From Galdieria sulphuraria (Eukaryota; Rhodophyta; Bangiophyceae; Galdieriales; Galdieriaceae): a DNA stretch of 64,000 nt. The stretch spans positions 210,250 through 274,249 of the forward strand of contig NW_005178469.1 of the NCBI RefSeq assembly GCF_000341285.1. The letters are read 5' to 3'. How positions within the stretch are numbered: position 1 is the first letter of the stretch; every line of letters begins with the position of its first letter. Below, piece after piece: positions 48,613 to 59,652 of this stretch. Under the pieces are notes generated by a model. The model worked only from the letters and a program-made list of their open reading frames with translations, did not search any database and was not told the origin of the DNA. Both the position numbers and the translations under genes were made by a program.

Positions 48613-49888
48613 TTACACATTGTCGCTACGACTTGTGCCACCAGCACAGCGTGAAGATGCATCAATCTCAGCCTTACATAATGGACAAGACTTGTTTAGG
48701 ATTAACCAACGATCAACACAAGTTGCATGGAAACGGTGTTTCGAAGTACAAGGAAGAATTCTTAACAAATTGCCTTCTTCATATTCACATAAACAAATGG
48801 GACAAGTGGACTCCTCCTATCATTATCCATTAGAATTTTTTGCATCGGAAAACTTTTCAAAACATACTTCAGAAGAATCTCGATGATAACGAACTAGAAG
48901 AATTCTATCTATTTCCTTCTTCGTAGCTCCCCTGCGGTGAAAAGTAACAGAACCGTCAAGATTGAAATCAGGACGGAAAAGATTTGGCGCTAAAACAAAA
49001 ATGCAACAAGCTAAAAGAACCGAAACTCCAAGGAAAATTAGATTAATAATCACCAGTGCAAGAGACAGACGATAAAGTGCAACAGCAGTTCTTTGACAAG
49101 TCTCACAGCGAAAGACCCAAACCATCCCTAAGTAAATAATTTAGGTAGATTAACAAAAGCTTTCCAAAACAACTAACCAACAATAAACCACGCAAGAGAA
49201 AGCCACGATATAATTCTAAAGCAAATAAGTGATCTTTGCTGGATAGACGTCAACTGCGAATAGTCATCGACTAAGTCTTCGTTGGAAAGTCGCTTGAAAA
49301 TAGTATATCTATAGAAAGGAAAATGAAAAGTAGTTGAGTATAATATATGACTACTTACAAAAGAGATATGACGCCATTGAAAAGAACCCAGTACTTTAGA
49401 GGCTCGTCACAGGGCTTGTTCCAAGTAAGACATAAAATGGTCACACTAGCAACGATACAAGCACCGACATAAATAAAGGAGAAGAAAATAATTGGCCACA
49501 AAGCCTGTCGACGATAGGTAGAGTTTTCGTCAAAAAATTGTCCAATCCAGTTCAAGGTTCGCCTAGTGAAACTTCGAAAGTCTGTCGCATGAAAAACGTC
49601 TTCAGGTTCGTCTTGACGAGCTGGAGACAATAATTCTTCTGAAACAGGAACATTTAAAGTCTCCATGTGACTTTGTGAAGAACCCGCTTCGATAGTTGGT
49701 GAAGAAGAGTTCGAGAAATTACCTTGGCTGTTCTCGTGGCTGTTTGAAACAAAGGTATCAGTTGGCTCCAAAACAGCCAAACAAGGCGCCCGTATATCAA
49801 TTGTAGAAGACTCTGACATGGGATTCAACGCACCCACTGACCTCTCCCTTCCATCTTCACAAGTAGACGTGCTAGTTGTGACATTCAT
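48613..49888 (-). CDS. Membrane-anchored RING-H2 E3 ubiquitin ligase
   Basis: ATG at 49888. A Ser/Thr-rich N-terminal 120 residues is followed by membrane segments ([61 protein letters not shown]) and then a C-terminal RING-H2: [32 protein letters not shown] and CPLCKAEID, giving the C3H2C3 ligand order. Architecture and TM spacing resemble plant RING-H2 proteins such as At1g12760 and At1g63170. The last intron (51 nt, after RYHRDSSE) ends with three consecutive in-frame stops (TAA TGA TAG) just before the RING exon, so retention would remove the RING. Stop at 48613-48615. Introns of about 40-50 nt also lie near 49130 and 49310. Confidence 0.85.
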
Positions 49889-49937
49889 CCTCCACAGTTG
49901 TCATTTTTGTGCTCAATGAGAAATAGCAAATCTTTAT

Positions 49938-50505
49938 TTATGGGGCAAAAGTGGGAATTTGAACTTGACCACGTTCCAGTAAAGAAACTGCTCTTTCAAT
50001 GGCTTGTGTCAAACCATTGGTACAATTTTCAAGTTTCAAAGCACGATCCACTTTAAACCAACGTGCATCATGAACATCATCCGCAGGAACAGGCTTTGCA
50101 TCAGAGGGAACAAAACCTATCGCGTCAATAATAACGAAGTGGTACTCCAGTTTTCCCTCTCTGTTCGAGAAGAATGAGTCAAAGACGCCAAATATGGGTC
50201 CTATAGTGGGTTTTAAACCGGTTTCCTCCTTGACTTCCCTCAAAAAGGCCTCTGCTTTGGAACTTGTGAGCAAAATTAAATATCATTGAAACTAAACCTA
50301 CACAAGGTTTCTCCAAACTCCAATTTGCCTCCAGGAAAAGACCACATTCCTTTGCCAGGTTCTTGTCCACGTTCTACAAGTAGTATTTCCCACTCGGAAT
50401 GACGATTAGTAGATACTGGGGGCACTCTAAATGCAGTCAGCAACTTGTAAGCTGCAGTTTCACATGACGCAGTTACCGGAATAGTGCAACTGCTACTCCA
50501 ACCAT
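49938..50505 (-). CDS. Nudix hydrolase
   Basis: Hydrolyses nucleoside diphosphate derivatives. The ATG at 50505 gives MVGVAVALFR, the first Nudix strand. A 50-nt intron joins it in frame to VPPVSTNRHSEWEILLVERG and GKGMWSFPGGKLEFGE. A second intron (GTGTAGG donor, ACAAG acceptor) leads to the rest of the Nudix box, AEAFLREVKEETGL with the metal-binding Glu residues. The C terminus includes HDARWFKVDRALKLENC. With this splice the box has two extra residues between the first Glu and the RE pair, so the acceptor may be slightly off. An upstream frame remains open, so a longer N terminus is possible. Substrate unknown. About 150 residues. Confidence 0.75.
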
Positions 50506-50864
50506 TGGAGACTGCTTTTCTGCTTGGTCAATCCTATTAATCTCAGTCCGGGTTGACTCTTTTTCACTATTTAAAAGGATAAGTAACATTCGTAAAAGTT
50601 CCAATAAGATGCAGTACCCAAAGCTAGTCGAGTCAATCTTCGAACTTGATTTCCTTGTCAACGCAGTGACAATAAAGCTAGCTGTATTCCTTAAAAGCAG
50701 TAAATAAGTCCTTTCTCGTTCCAACTCTTACATACGCTGTGCATAGCCTTCTCGTACGAAAACAACCACAAAGAGGGTATCGTGGTATCAAAATGTTTCT
50801 AAGGAAAACAATAAACATGTGTTCGCTTCTTGTGCTGTAACAGAAGGAAAGGAAAAATGTAGGA

Positions 50865-50937
50865 TGCCGTCCCCGTGGATTGAACACGGGACCTTAAGAT
50901 CTTCAGTCTCACGCTCTCCCAACTGAGCTAGGACGGC
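50865..50937 (-). tRNA. tRNA-Phe (GAA)
   Basis: 73 nt, no intron. Acceptor stem GCCGTCC/GGACGGC with discriminator A. The D arm is TAGCTCAGTTGGGAGAGC, the anticodon loop CTGAAGA gives GAA, and the T loop is TTCAATC. Closely matches the eukaryotic tRNA-Phe consensus. A run of five T follows the 3' end (plus strand 50852-50856 as A residues), the likely Pol III terminator. Confidence 0.95.
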
Positions 50938-51825
50938 TCCTTCTGGAGAGGAAAGTCTTACTGTAATTTTAAATAAGAATGCAAACTGACTTGACAATAC
51001 TTTAAAGTTGTACTGACTTCCCTTGACTATTGCCACGTGGGTTGCAACAATCCTATGCATTTAAGTAAAGCTTTCCATTTTGCTGACTTCCTCACATTGT
51101 ATTCTTGATGTTTAGATGGAAACTACATCGTATATTGCTGTGATTTCGATTTTCGAATGTTGCAGCACAAAGGTTTCTTCGAGTTTATTTCAGCTTTGAG
51201 TTCCGTAAGTCTTGTTGTTCGAAATTTTTCTCATGACGAATGTGTTTATTGAAAAGCATTCTACCATATTTTCATTTGCAATTGTCACCCCTAATGCGGT
51301 GCCATTAATAGTATTTTTACGTATAAACTATTCGATATAGATAAACAGCTTGTTGTTTACTGTATTGGCTTTGAAGATGTCTCGCACCTCTACAAAAAGC
51401 TCTAATAGGACTATGAATATAATAAAAACAAAACAGAGTAGCAAATGAATGATGCAAACTATGCTCAAACAAGCCTGGTAGCGGAAACTCTTCTGGACCA
51501 AGTAACTTTATAATAGATCAAGAAAATGAAACACTTAATTGAACCCTGAAACTCGTACGAATTTTCTGTTGAGTGTGACACAAGTATCGATATTTTAGTA
51601 TGTTCCGAATTTCAAGAGCTTGTTGAAATGCGCCAAAAAGGTGTTGAGCATTTATAGTCATGGACAATGCATCGTATCAAAAAGAGTTTTATAAGCAAGA
51701 GTTCATAGTGGATCTCTCTATAAAGAAATTCATCAAGAAAAGTAACTTTATGAATAATATCGAAAACACAAGCCATCCATAATGAGTGTCTTGAGAAATG
51801 GGATATTTTCCTTTGTTTTTCCAAC
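50938..51825. other. Intergenic, nothing recognised
   Basis: About 890 bp of AT-rich sequence between tRNA-Phe and the 3' end of the CysRS gene. Short frames only, none with homology. No RNA gene recognised. Confidence 0.5.
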
Positions 51826-54361
51826 TTAGAACTTGTTCAATGAGCGCAAATAATTTTCATGAAGCTTTCGTTGCTTTTCATATTCCTTCATCAACTTTTT
51901 TCTCTGCGACTTTGGAATTTCGTTGTTCTCGATATCATGAGTTGGGATCCCATCTGCGTCATATTTTGAAAAATGGCCTTGCCAATTGCCCTGTCTGAAC
52001 ATTTCATGAGGCGGAACACGTCCACGATCAAGCTCCTCTAAGAGTCTCTTCTGTGCTTCCTCTTGCTTTCTTTTCTTTTCTTCAAGCTTTGCAGACTCTT
52101 GTTGCTCTTTGGCAACCATCTCTTTTTTCAGTTCTTCAGGGTCTTCCATCTTCCAACGTGAACCCTTACTACTGTCTTCTATACGAATACCATATTCGAT
52201 CAATTTTTTATCCCTTATATTATCCAATTCTTCCAAAATGCATTTGGTTGGTTGTAAATATGGTCTTAAAAGACACTTCGCAGCAGCTACTAGCAATTGT
52301 TGTTTTGCTTCGCTTCCATCATTTGTCTCAAGAAATTGAGAGAAGTAACTCAAAAACGACTTCAAGTCATCTTGGGACACTTTGACCACAGACAACTTGT
52401 CAAGTAAGTTAAAAATCGATTCGAAGGACTGAAACACGACTGTTTTAATACAATACAAGCCACTTACAACTCTGGAGGATTGAGAAATTTGCGTTTCGGT
52501 GGTCAATAGTGACTCAAGGTGTTTCACCAGTAAATTCAAAAGCTTGTCTAAACATTGTTCAGTCTCACGACTTCCTTGAGACATGAATGTTGCAAAGAGT
52601 TTCCTTGATTCTGCTTGCAAATCCTCATTATCCTTTAACAACCAAAGTTTTTCCTGAAAAGATTCGAAACAAGCATCAAGTTCTTCAGAAAAAAAATGGA
52701 CAATACGAAACAGAAAAATTACTGTACGTATAAGTATGCAAACAAACATACGATCCACACTCCAGCTTGAAAAGTCTTTTTCGATCAAAGCAGTTCCTTT
52801 CTGCCACTGTTTAAGCAGAGGAATCAATAAACCTCTAATTGTATCTCTGGAATCAACGAAAATATCAATCAAACCATAAACAAATTCCTGATTTGAATAT
52901 TTCTGCAATGGCACTTCGTTCCCAAAACCCAGCTCTTCAGAAGAAGGTCGTCCCAAACCAAGGATAGTTAGTATCTTTGTTATGTATCTGACAATATTTG
53001 TCATTAGTGTTGAGTCTATGTCCTCAATAGTTTCCGATTGTATATACAAATTCGTAGTTTTCACTAGAGCTTGAAGTGAACGTATCACAAGAGGTGTGTC
53101 GAAATCATCGCACAAGGCTTGATGGATCTCTTCTTTACGTTTTCTGAACTCCGAAGACAGCCCATTCTCTCCATATTTCTGTCCTCGACACATTTTAGTC
53201 TTCTTCTTCCACTCTCTTTCCAACGCAAAGAAATTTCGAAAGAATTCTGCAAAGAACCTTTCGACATTTACTGCTTCCTGCATTCCCTGTTCCGAATAGT
53301 TCATTCTCGCTGTATAATGATGTTGCAGTATAAATAGCCGTAGCTGTCTAGCTGTGTACCGCTCTAAAATCGATCGAATAGTAATAAAATTTTTCAGAGA
53401 TTTGGACATTTTAAGACCTTCAATGTGTAAATGACCCGAGTGTAAGAAAAACTTTACCCATCCATCTTTCTCAAAATAAGCTTCCTACAAAACAACACAT
53501 TTTTAAGTTCAACTACAGGATTAGGATCTCAGTTGCTTACACTTTGAGCTATCTCATTTTCATGGTGTGGAAATCGCAAATCTTCTCCGCCACAGTGCAT
53601 ATCTAGATGAGAACCAAATATACAGCTTGCCATTGCAGAACACTCCACATGCCATCCTGGACGTCCGTAGCCCCAAGGAGATTGCCAACCAGGCTCGTCC
53701 ACTTGACTTTTCTTCCATAAAGCAAAATCACCAGCAGATTTTTTCTCTAAACGAGCCTGTTGAGAGGCCCAAGAACCTTCTCCTTCCATCAAACGTTCCG
53801 TATCACCAACGGAAGTAGGTTCCAGTTGTCCGTATTTAAAACCAGCTTGAGTAAAAGTTTGCACGTCAAAATACACGGAACCTTCGGCCTCATAAGCGTA
53901 GCCTCTTTCCACTAACCTTTCAATAAATGTGATGATTTCTGGAATGTAATCTGTAACACGACTAACGTATGTCGGAAAAATGCACTACCTAATCGATAAA
54001 TATGAAAGAAATTATCACTTTCAAGTCTTCTTACGTTAAGTTTGTCCAAGTCCTCCCAAAATTCTTGTTCATAGCGCCCCGAAATAACTCGAAAATCTTC
54101 TTTCAATTCTTTGCTTTTCTTTATTATCTTATCATCGACATCAGTAACGTTCATTTGTAATTCCACCTCATAGCCAAAATATCCTTCAAGAATTCTCCGA
54201 ATAGTGTCAAAAGACAGATAGTTTCTGGCATGACCCACGTGTGCAGAGTCATATACAGTTGGACCACAAATATAACACGTAACTAGTTTGGAGTCTTCTT
54301 TCCAAGGACGAAAAGGCTCCTTGTTCTTGGTAAGACTATTTCGAATCACAAGCGACGACAT
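51826..54361 (-). CDS. CARS: Cysteinyl-tRNA synthetase, cytosolic eukaryotic type
   Basis: Charges tRNA-Cys. ATG at 54361. Class I motifs: CYICGPTVYDSAHVGHARNY (zinc Cys and HIGH-like HVGH), LQMNVTDVDDKIIKKSKEL, then after a short intron near 53960 YIPEIITFIERLVERGYAYE. Zinc ligands appear in GRPGWHVECSAMASCIFGS and FPHHENEIAQS. The KMSKS loop is MSKSLKNFITIRSILERY. The long C-terminal region, with EELKKEMVAKEQQESAKLEE and HEMFRQGNWQGHFSKYDADG, is typical of eukaryotic cytosolic CysRS. Several short introns (near 53410-53540 and 52430-52470). Divergent from RAD18 with only 24 bp between start codons. Confidence 0.95.
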
Positions 54362-54385
54362 TTCTCAGAATCAAAATTATTTGTT

Positions 54386-55691
54386 ATGATTTCTAATGTT
54401 CAACCGCATGGAACACTCCAGCAAGTGTTCTTATCGCTTTGGAACGCCATACAAGAAGGCGAAAGTATTGTAAGCTGCAAAATATGTGGAGAAACATTCA
54501 AAGCACCCATGATGTGAGTGTTTCAAAGAAGTCTTGGAAGTTCTCATGTGTCTGTTCCTAGGCTTCAAAAGTGTTCTCATGTGTTTTGCTCACTTTGCAT
54601 TCGACGTTGGTTTGATTCAAACAGTATTTGTCCTGAGTGCCGTATCCCAAGTTCCGCTGGAGAACTCTGTAAAGTTCGCCTTGTAGAGGATTTCGTAGAG
54701 TTATGGGATACATTGTCTAGAAAAGCACAAACTGTGAATGACCTAGTTATGAGTAACCCGCTCCGTTCAGACCTCTATAGTAATACATACCAACCTTCTG
54801 AGGTTGTGCAAAGTTTTTATGTAAACTCTTCAAATAGTAATACCGACGAAGAAGGACGTGATGTCCCGGGAAAGAAAAGTAGAGACAACAAAATAGATAC
54901 TCCGAAAAGAAAACAGCGCAAGAAGAAGCGAAACAACGTGCAAGAAAAAGATCCTTCTCATAAAATTGCAGAGTGCCCTATTTGTGGTATTCATATTAGT
55001 ATTCGACTTATTCAACATCACGTTGATATTTGTTTAACCAAACAGTCCTGTTCTGAAGAGAATATTAGTGACAGAGTATTTTTTTCTGGGAGGTTGAACG
55101 GAACATCTTCGAATGCACATACTGAAGCGCCACTGGAATCTACCTTTGAAAAGCGCCCTGTAAGTTGAATATAGTATATTTTTTTTCGATGCTCACTCTA
55201 AGATACTATAGACAACTTTATGGTACAAAAACCTTAGTGATAGGAAACTGAAGGATATTTTACAGTATTATGGTTTAAGTACAAGAGGAGATAGAAATAT
55301 GCTTATTAGGAGGCATAAGGAATTCGGTAAGTAGGATAAAATGGAGTTGGCCTTCTCTGAATAGTGTTGAGTATTTCGCTATAACGCTGAACTTGATTCA
55401 AAGTTTCCGAGGCCTGTTTCATCTGTTATCAAGGATATAGAGGAATGGGAGAAACAGCAAGAGTGGAATAGTATTTCTGAGGAAGCGCTGAATCCGCATC
55501 TTGAAACTACACTCTCTTATAATGAAGAAATTTGTCACATCGCCAAGAGTGATTTTGAGTCTTTAGTCCAACAAGCAAAGAAAACAATGTTCAAGACGAA
55601 TAGTAATCATCGGCTTTCAAATTTATGTCTGGAGAGCATTAATAATGAAGACATATTAGTATTCACGCAACAGGAGGAGGGTGACAACTAG
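54386..55691 (+). CDS. RAD18: RAD18-type E3 ubiquitin ligase (RING-UBZ-SAP)
   Basis: With RAD6 it mono-ubiquitinates PCNA for DNA-damage tolerance. ATG at 54386. RING: SCKICGETFKAPMM, spliced to LQKCSHVFCSLCIRRWFD and CPECRIPS (C3HC4). UBZ4-type finger: CPICGIHISIRLIQHHVDIC. SAP domain in the next exon: LWYKNLSDRKLKDILQYYGL, STRGDRNMLIRRHKEF. After a 45-nt intron, FRYNAELDSKFPRPVSSVI and DIEEWEKQQEW continue the family's RAD6-binding region. The frame stays open to the stop at 55689-55691. Basic linker KRKQRKKKR may be a nuclear signal. Length and domain order match RAD18. All four joins keep frame. Confidence 0.9.
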
Positions 55692-55970
55692 TAACCATTT
55701 ACAGTTTCTAAGATTGATAAAATTAGTAAACTATTCATTTTCAGCACGCGTCAAAAATATCATTATTCACGATATATTGGTTCCCCCTCGTGATAAATTT
55801 GCTTTCACAAGAGAAGTTTCTATGAAGCTTACTTGCGACCGCGTACTTTTCTTGAAAATCATTGCTCTGGATTGAATGAAGGATAGAACAGTAGCGATCC
55901 GTAACTAAATGGTTCAAATCGTAGTCTCGTAGACAGAATTTCATTTCAAAAATACCAAAAGTTTCAAGAC

Positions 55971-56060
55971 TTCCGCTGCCGGGGTTTGATCCCGGGTCTC
56001 CTGGGTGAAAACCAGGCATCCTAACCACTGAGTCGTTTTATTCACGTAGACTACAGCGGA
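55971..56060 (-). tRNA. tRNA-Glu (UUC), second copy, with an 18-nt D-arm intron
   Basis: Mature sequence is nearly identical to the copy at 32093 (one T-loop difference, G to A). Acceptor stem TCCGCTG/CAGCGGA, anticodon TTC, T stem intact. The D arm is interrupted at the same position by 18 nt whose interior differs from the first copy, while the flanking AGTC and GACT that can pair are kept. Mature length 72 nt. Confidence 0.92.
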
Positions 56061-56186
56061 TTTCTGTAATCTGTCAATGGTAACGATTAAATTTAAAACA
56101 AAGATTCTTGTTCATTCCAAGCATCATTATAGTGTCAGTGTAAGATCCATATTTTTTAGCAATTACGATTAAAATTAGTGTTTCCT

Positions 56187-58292
56187 ATGAACAAGGAACA
56201 ATCATCCCGTCTCTATCAACCTGTACCAGTGCAAATTAGCGGTAATTACGACAGTAACATGGCCGTGTGGCGGAGCCAGCGACCTACCTTTGTTTCAAAT
56301 GTTACTTTAAAACAACCTGTTCTGCTTAGAGGGGAAGGAACACAAAAGCTTTTTTGTAAAAGATGTAGCTTTGTTGCCAACCTTCTAGTGAAAGTAGTTC
56401 GTACGAGAGACTTGGGTCGATACCAAACTTTCTGTTTGATGAGTTACAATCAAAAAGACCCCTCAGTCCCACAAGTACGTGAGGGATTTGTTAATAATAT
56501 AAACTGTAATATTATTGGGGCGATACAAGCGCACCGAATGAGTTACAAGGACATTGGTTTCCTACAAAAGGTTGCGAGGACGCTCGGTTTTATGTTTTCT
56601 TTGAGAAGAAGAATTTCTCGTGGGAGTGTCTTACAGCTGGAAATCACGGGTTCGCTTCCTGATGCGTTAGCTTCTCCTCTTGACGCGTTGTCAGTAACTT
56701 CCATTGTAGAAGTGACCAGTAACATAAGGAAGGCAGCACACGATCCTCGAATAGCTGCCTTATTTGTGAAACTTGGACCCTTATCTTGTGGTTATGCAAA
56801 GGTAGCAGAGCTATGTCGGCACTTTGACTACTTTCGTCAAACGGGAAAGAAAATTATTGGTTACATGGAAATTGGTTCTGAGAAGGAAATCCTTTTGAGT
56901 TTGTTCATGGACGAATTATATGCAGCTCCTGAAGCGGGAATCAGTATCAGAGGCTTTAAAGTTTCGGCTACATTTTTAAAGGGCCTCTTTCAAAAAATTG
57001 GTCTTGAGCCACAAGTTGAAAGGCTCGGTGTGTACAAATTTGCTGGTGATCAGTTTTCAAGAACAGCAATGTCCAATGAGCAACGAGAGGTTTTGAAAAA
57101 TATCTTACAAGCTGTTTATGAAAATTTTAGAAATGAGTTGTCAACTTATCGCAATTGGTCCCAAGAGAATGTCGATCAAGTATTGAATTCTGCTCCATTC
57201 CAGATGTCCGATTTGAAAAATCTCGGTTTTTTCACAGAGTTAAAATACGAAAGTGAAGTTCTTGATCTTTTAAAATTAAGATATTGTCGTCGAGGGAAGG
57301 GGGTATCTCCATCCGACTCAATGGAGACGAAAGAAAAGATTTTAAGGAAGCCTTTTCGTTTCGTCAACTCCAAATACTATTCACGTGTAAAGGCGAAACA
57401 GCTTTTCATTGAAGGTAAGCGAAAAATTGGAGTAATACGTGTGAATGGAACTATCGTTTCTGGTGATGGAGGAGAGAATCCCTTGATAGGAAGCACGGTT
57501 GGTAGTAACACGCTTGTTTCTCTGATTCGTCAGGCTGCAGAAAATCCAAAGTTCGATGCTTTTATTCTCAGAGTAGATTCACCTGGAGGCTCTGCACTAG
57601 CTTCTGATATCATATGGGCAGAGCTGTTACGGCTTCGCCAAAAAAAACCTATTGTTGCAAGCATGAGTGATGTTGCAGCAAGTGGAGGATATTATATTTC
57701 TATGGCCTGCAATCATATATGTTGTGAGCCCTTAACCCTTACTGGCTCCATTGGTGTCGTCACTGCCAAATTTTCTTTGGAAAACCTCTACAAGAAGATA
57801 GGATTTGTAAAGGAAACAGTTAGTATAGGGAGATACGCAGAGGTGGATATCGAGTCACGCTCATTTAATGAAGACGAGCGTCAGTACTTTAAGAACAATG
57901 CCCTTCACGCATATCAAAACTTTGTTTCGAAGGCAGCGAAGAGTCGTGGTAAAACTTATGAAGAGTTGGATAGTGTGGCTCAAGGAAGAGTTTGGTTAGG
58001 ATTTGAAGCATTGCAGTTGGGACTGGTTGACAGCTGTGGAGGGTTTTGGAAAGCTGTTGAAGTTGCCAAAGTACTTGCAAATATAGGCGAGCACGAAAAT
58101 GTCCAGTTGGTAGAGTTGCGAAGATTTTCTTGGTTTTCTAGGCTGGCAGCTTCGTTTCTTAGTTCCTTGGAGTCTTTTGGTTTGTTGCTACCAAAATATC
58201 ATAATACGCAAGGATTGCGTCTATCACCATTTGGAGATGAAAACATTAAGGCCGTAATGGAAGCGTTGGATCTGTTTCGCACCTTCATGTAG
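56187..58292 (+). CDS. SPPA: SppA-type signal peptide peptidase (protease IV, S49), probably plastid
   Basis: Intronless, about 701 residues from the ATG at 56187. Serine peptidase with a Ser-Lys dyad. Tandem S49 domains: the N-terminal one carries the likely catalytic Lys in VERLGVYKFAGDQFSR; the C-terminal one has LRVDSPGGSALASDIIW, VASMSDVAASGGYYISMACN (nucleophile Ser in ASGGYY) and LTLTGSIGVVTAKFSLE. The arrangement matches E. coli SppA (67 kDa) and plant thylakoid SPPA. The N-terminal extension of about 130 residues, with little homology and few acids, is compatible with plastid targeting, but I see no clear cleavage site. Lack of introns is unusual among its neighbours and fits cyanobacterial/plastid ancestry. 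Confidence 0.92.
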   Translation: MNKEQSSRLYQPVPVQISGNYDSNMAVWRSQRPTFVSNVTLKQPVLLRGEGTQKLFCKRCSFVANLLVKVVRTRDLGRYQTFCLMSYNQKDPSVPQVREGFVNNINCNIIGAIQAHRMSYKDIGFLQKVARTLGFMFSLRRRISRGSVLQLEITGSLPDALASPLDALSVTSIVEVTSNIRKAAHDPRIAALFVKLGPLSCGYAKVAELCRHFDYFRQTGKKIIGYMEIGSEKEILLSLFMDELYAAPEAGISIRGFKVSATFLKGLFQKIGLEPQVERLGVYKFAGDQFSRTAMSNEQREVLKNILQAVYENFRNELSTYRNWSQENVDQVLNSAPFQMSDLKNLGFFTELKYESEVLDLLKLRYCRRGKGVSPSDSMETKEKILRKPFRFVNSKYYSRVKAKQLFIEGKRKIGVIRVNGTIVSGDGGENPLIGSTVGSNTLVSLIRQAAENPKFDAFILRVDSPGGSALASDIIWAELLRLRQKKPIVASMSDVAASGGYYISMACNHICCEPLTLTGSIGVVTAKFSLENLYKKIGFVKETVSIGRYAEVDIESRSFNEDERQYFKNNALHAYQNFVSKAAKSRGKTYEELDSVAQGRVWLGFEALQLGLVDSCGGFWKAVEVAKVLANIGEHENVQLVELRRFSWFSRLAASFLSSLESFGLLLPKYHNTQGLRLSPFGDENIKAVMEALDLFRTFM

Positions 58293-58488
58293 TAGACCAA
58301 TAAAGCGTTCTCTAGAAATGGGGTGTCATCTATTGGTAGAATTGCTTTGGATTGGCTGTTGAGCTTGACATCACTTTCTTCCCTTAGTGTCGTAGTTGAA
58401 ACTTTTTGGTGGACCTATTTTACGAAAAATTTATTACCTAGTTATCGTGGAGTCTCAACGAAAACGACAGAAAACAAAGATTCAAGGC

Positions 58489-59045
58489 ATGGCAAATGTG
58501 TCACGTTCGAAGCTGCGTCTTATGACAGACTTGAAATTGATGAAACAGGAACCACCTGAGGTACTGAAGTCCTCCTTTTAATATTTTTGTCTTATAGTCG
58601 TAATAGGGTTGTAGTGCTAGTCCATTAAGTGACGATAACCTTTTTGTGTGGGGTGCCACTATTTTCGGTCCACCAGATACCGCCTGGGAGGGAGGAATTT
58701 ATACTTTGCGACTGACTTTTAGTGAAGAATATCCAGACAAACCGCCAAGAGTGCGTTTTACGTGTGATATGTTCCACCCAAATGTTTATCAGGATGGCAC
58801 ACTATGTTTGGACATAATTCAGGACCACTGGTCACCGATTTACACAGTCAATACAATTCTGACGTCCATACAGGTATGAATTAAAAAGCTTTTAGGTTGA
58901 GACTCAAATTTTGTTCAAGTCGCTTTTAACCGATCCGAATCCCGCAAGTCCAGCGAATCCTGAAGCGGCTCATCTATTTACCACCAATAAAGAAGCTTAC
59001 AAACAAAAAGTGAGAAAGATAGCGCAGAGGAGTGTGGAATGTTGA
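58489..59045 (+). CDS. Ubiquitin-conjugating enzyme E2, RAD6/UBE2A type
   Basis: Three exons with ATG at 58489 ([20 protein letters not shown]). A 46-nt intron ends just before [20 protein letters not shown]; a second, of similar size, starts after LTSIQ at 58874. Core: [20 protein letters not shown], catalytic Cys in [35 protein letters not shown] and [11 protein letters not shown]. The last two blocks match RAD6/UBE2A most closely among E2s. Ends RSVEC without the acidic yeast tail. About 154 residues, as in the family. The partner ligase RAD18 lies 3 kb upstream. The 196 bp between SppA and this start shows no separate gene. Confidence 0.88.
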
Positions 59046-59442
59046 GTTCTTCGTTGATATTTGACGTTTTGCAAGCATCATAGTCATTTGTTGTTTTTGA
59101 AGACTTCATGTTTCACATAGTCTTTTGACTGACTCTTTTGGTACTACATGAAATGTAAATACTTTTATTCCAAATCAGATTCTTTTTTCATGTTCATTTG
59201 TGGCGGATGAATTGTCGGTATTGCTAACTCTCTCATGCTTTCTTCAATGAAAATTACAAGATTAGAACAACTCCACTCAAATATACTAGCAAAGTTTAGC
59301 AAAAGATGAAGTCACTGGCAACTTCATGTCTGTCACTTTACAAGAGATGTCAATCTCCTAACATGAGCAAAGACGAGCAACCCCAAAGAGCCTTCAACAT
59401 TTTCAAGACGACTGACGAACGAAATAATAGTGACATAGATAT

Positions 59443-59640
59443 TTAGACTTCGACATTATTCCAATAGATTGTCTTTTGTCTTCTTCTCGTCCAAAGTGGC
59501 CATGTCAAGCAAAGGTAGCTTCCATAACATACTCCTACATAGAGTAGTATAGATGCTACACAAACTCGTTGCGACTCATGGTCAGATGTTTCGTTATTGA
59601 TCGACACTAACCTGGTGTCTCTGGCTCCAGTAGCGTTCAT
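59443..59640 (-). CDS. Tentative small membrane protein
   Basis: The ATG at 59640 opens 65 residues: a hydrophilic N terminus (MNATGARDTRLVSIN), one membrane segment (VCVASILLYVGVCYGSYLCL) and a basic tail (WTRRRQKTIYW). A GTTAGTG donor near residue 9 might shorten it. No homology recognised. The size and TM pattern could be a real small protein, but chance is not excluded. Confidence 0.3.
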   Translation of the reverse strand: MNATGARDTRLVSINNETSDHESQRVCVASILLYVGVCYGSYLCLTWPLWTRRRQKTIYWNNVEV

Positions 59641-59652
59641 TAATAAAACCAA

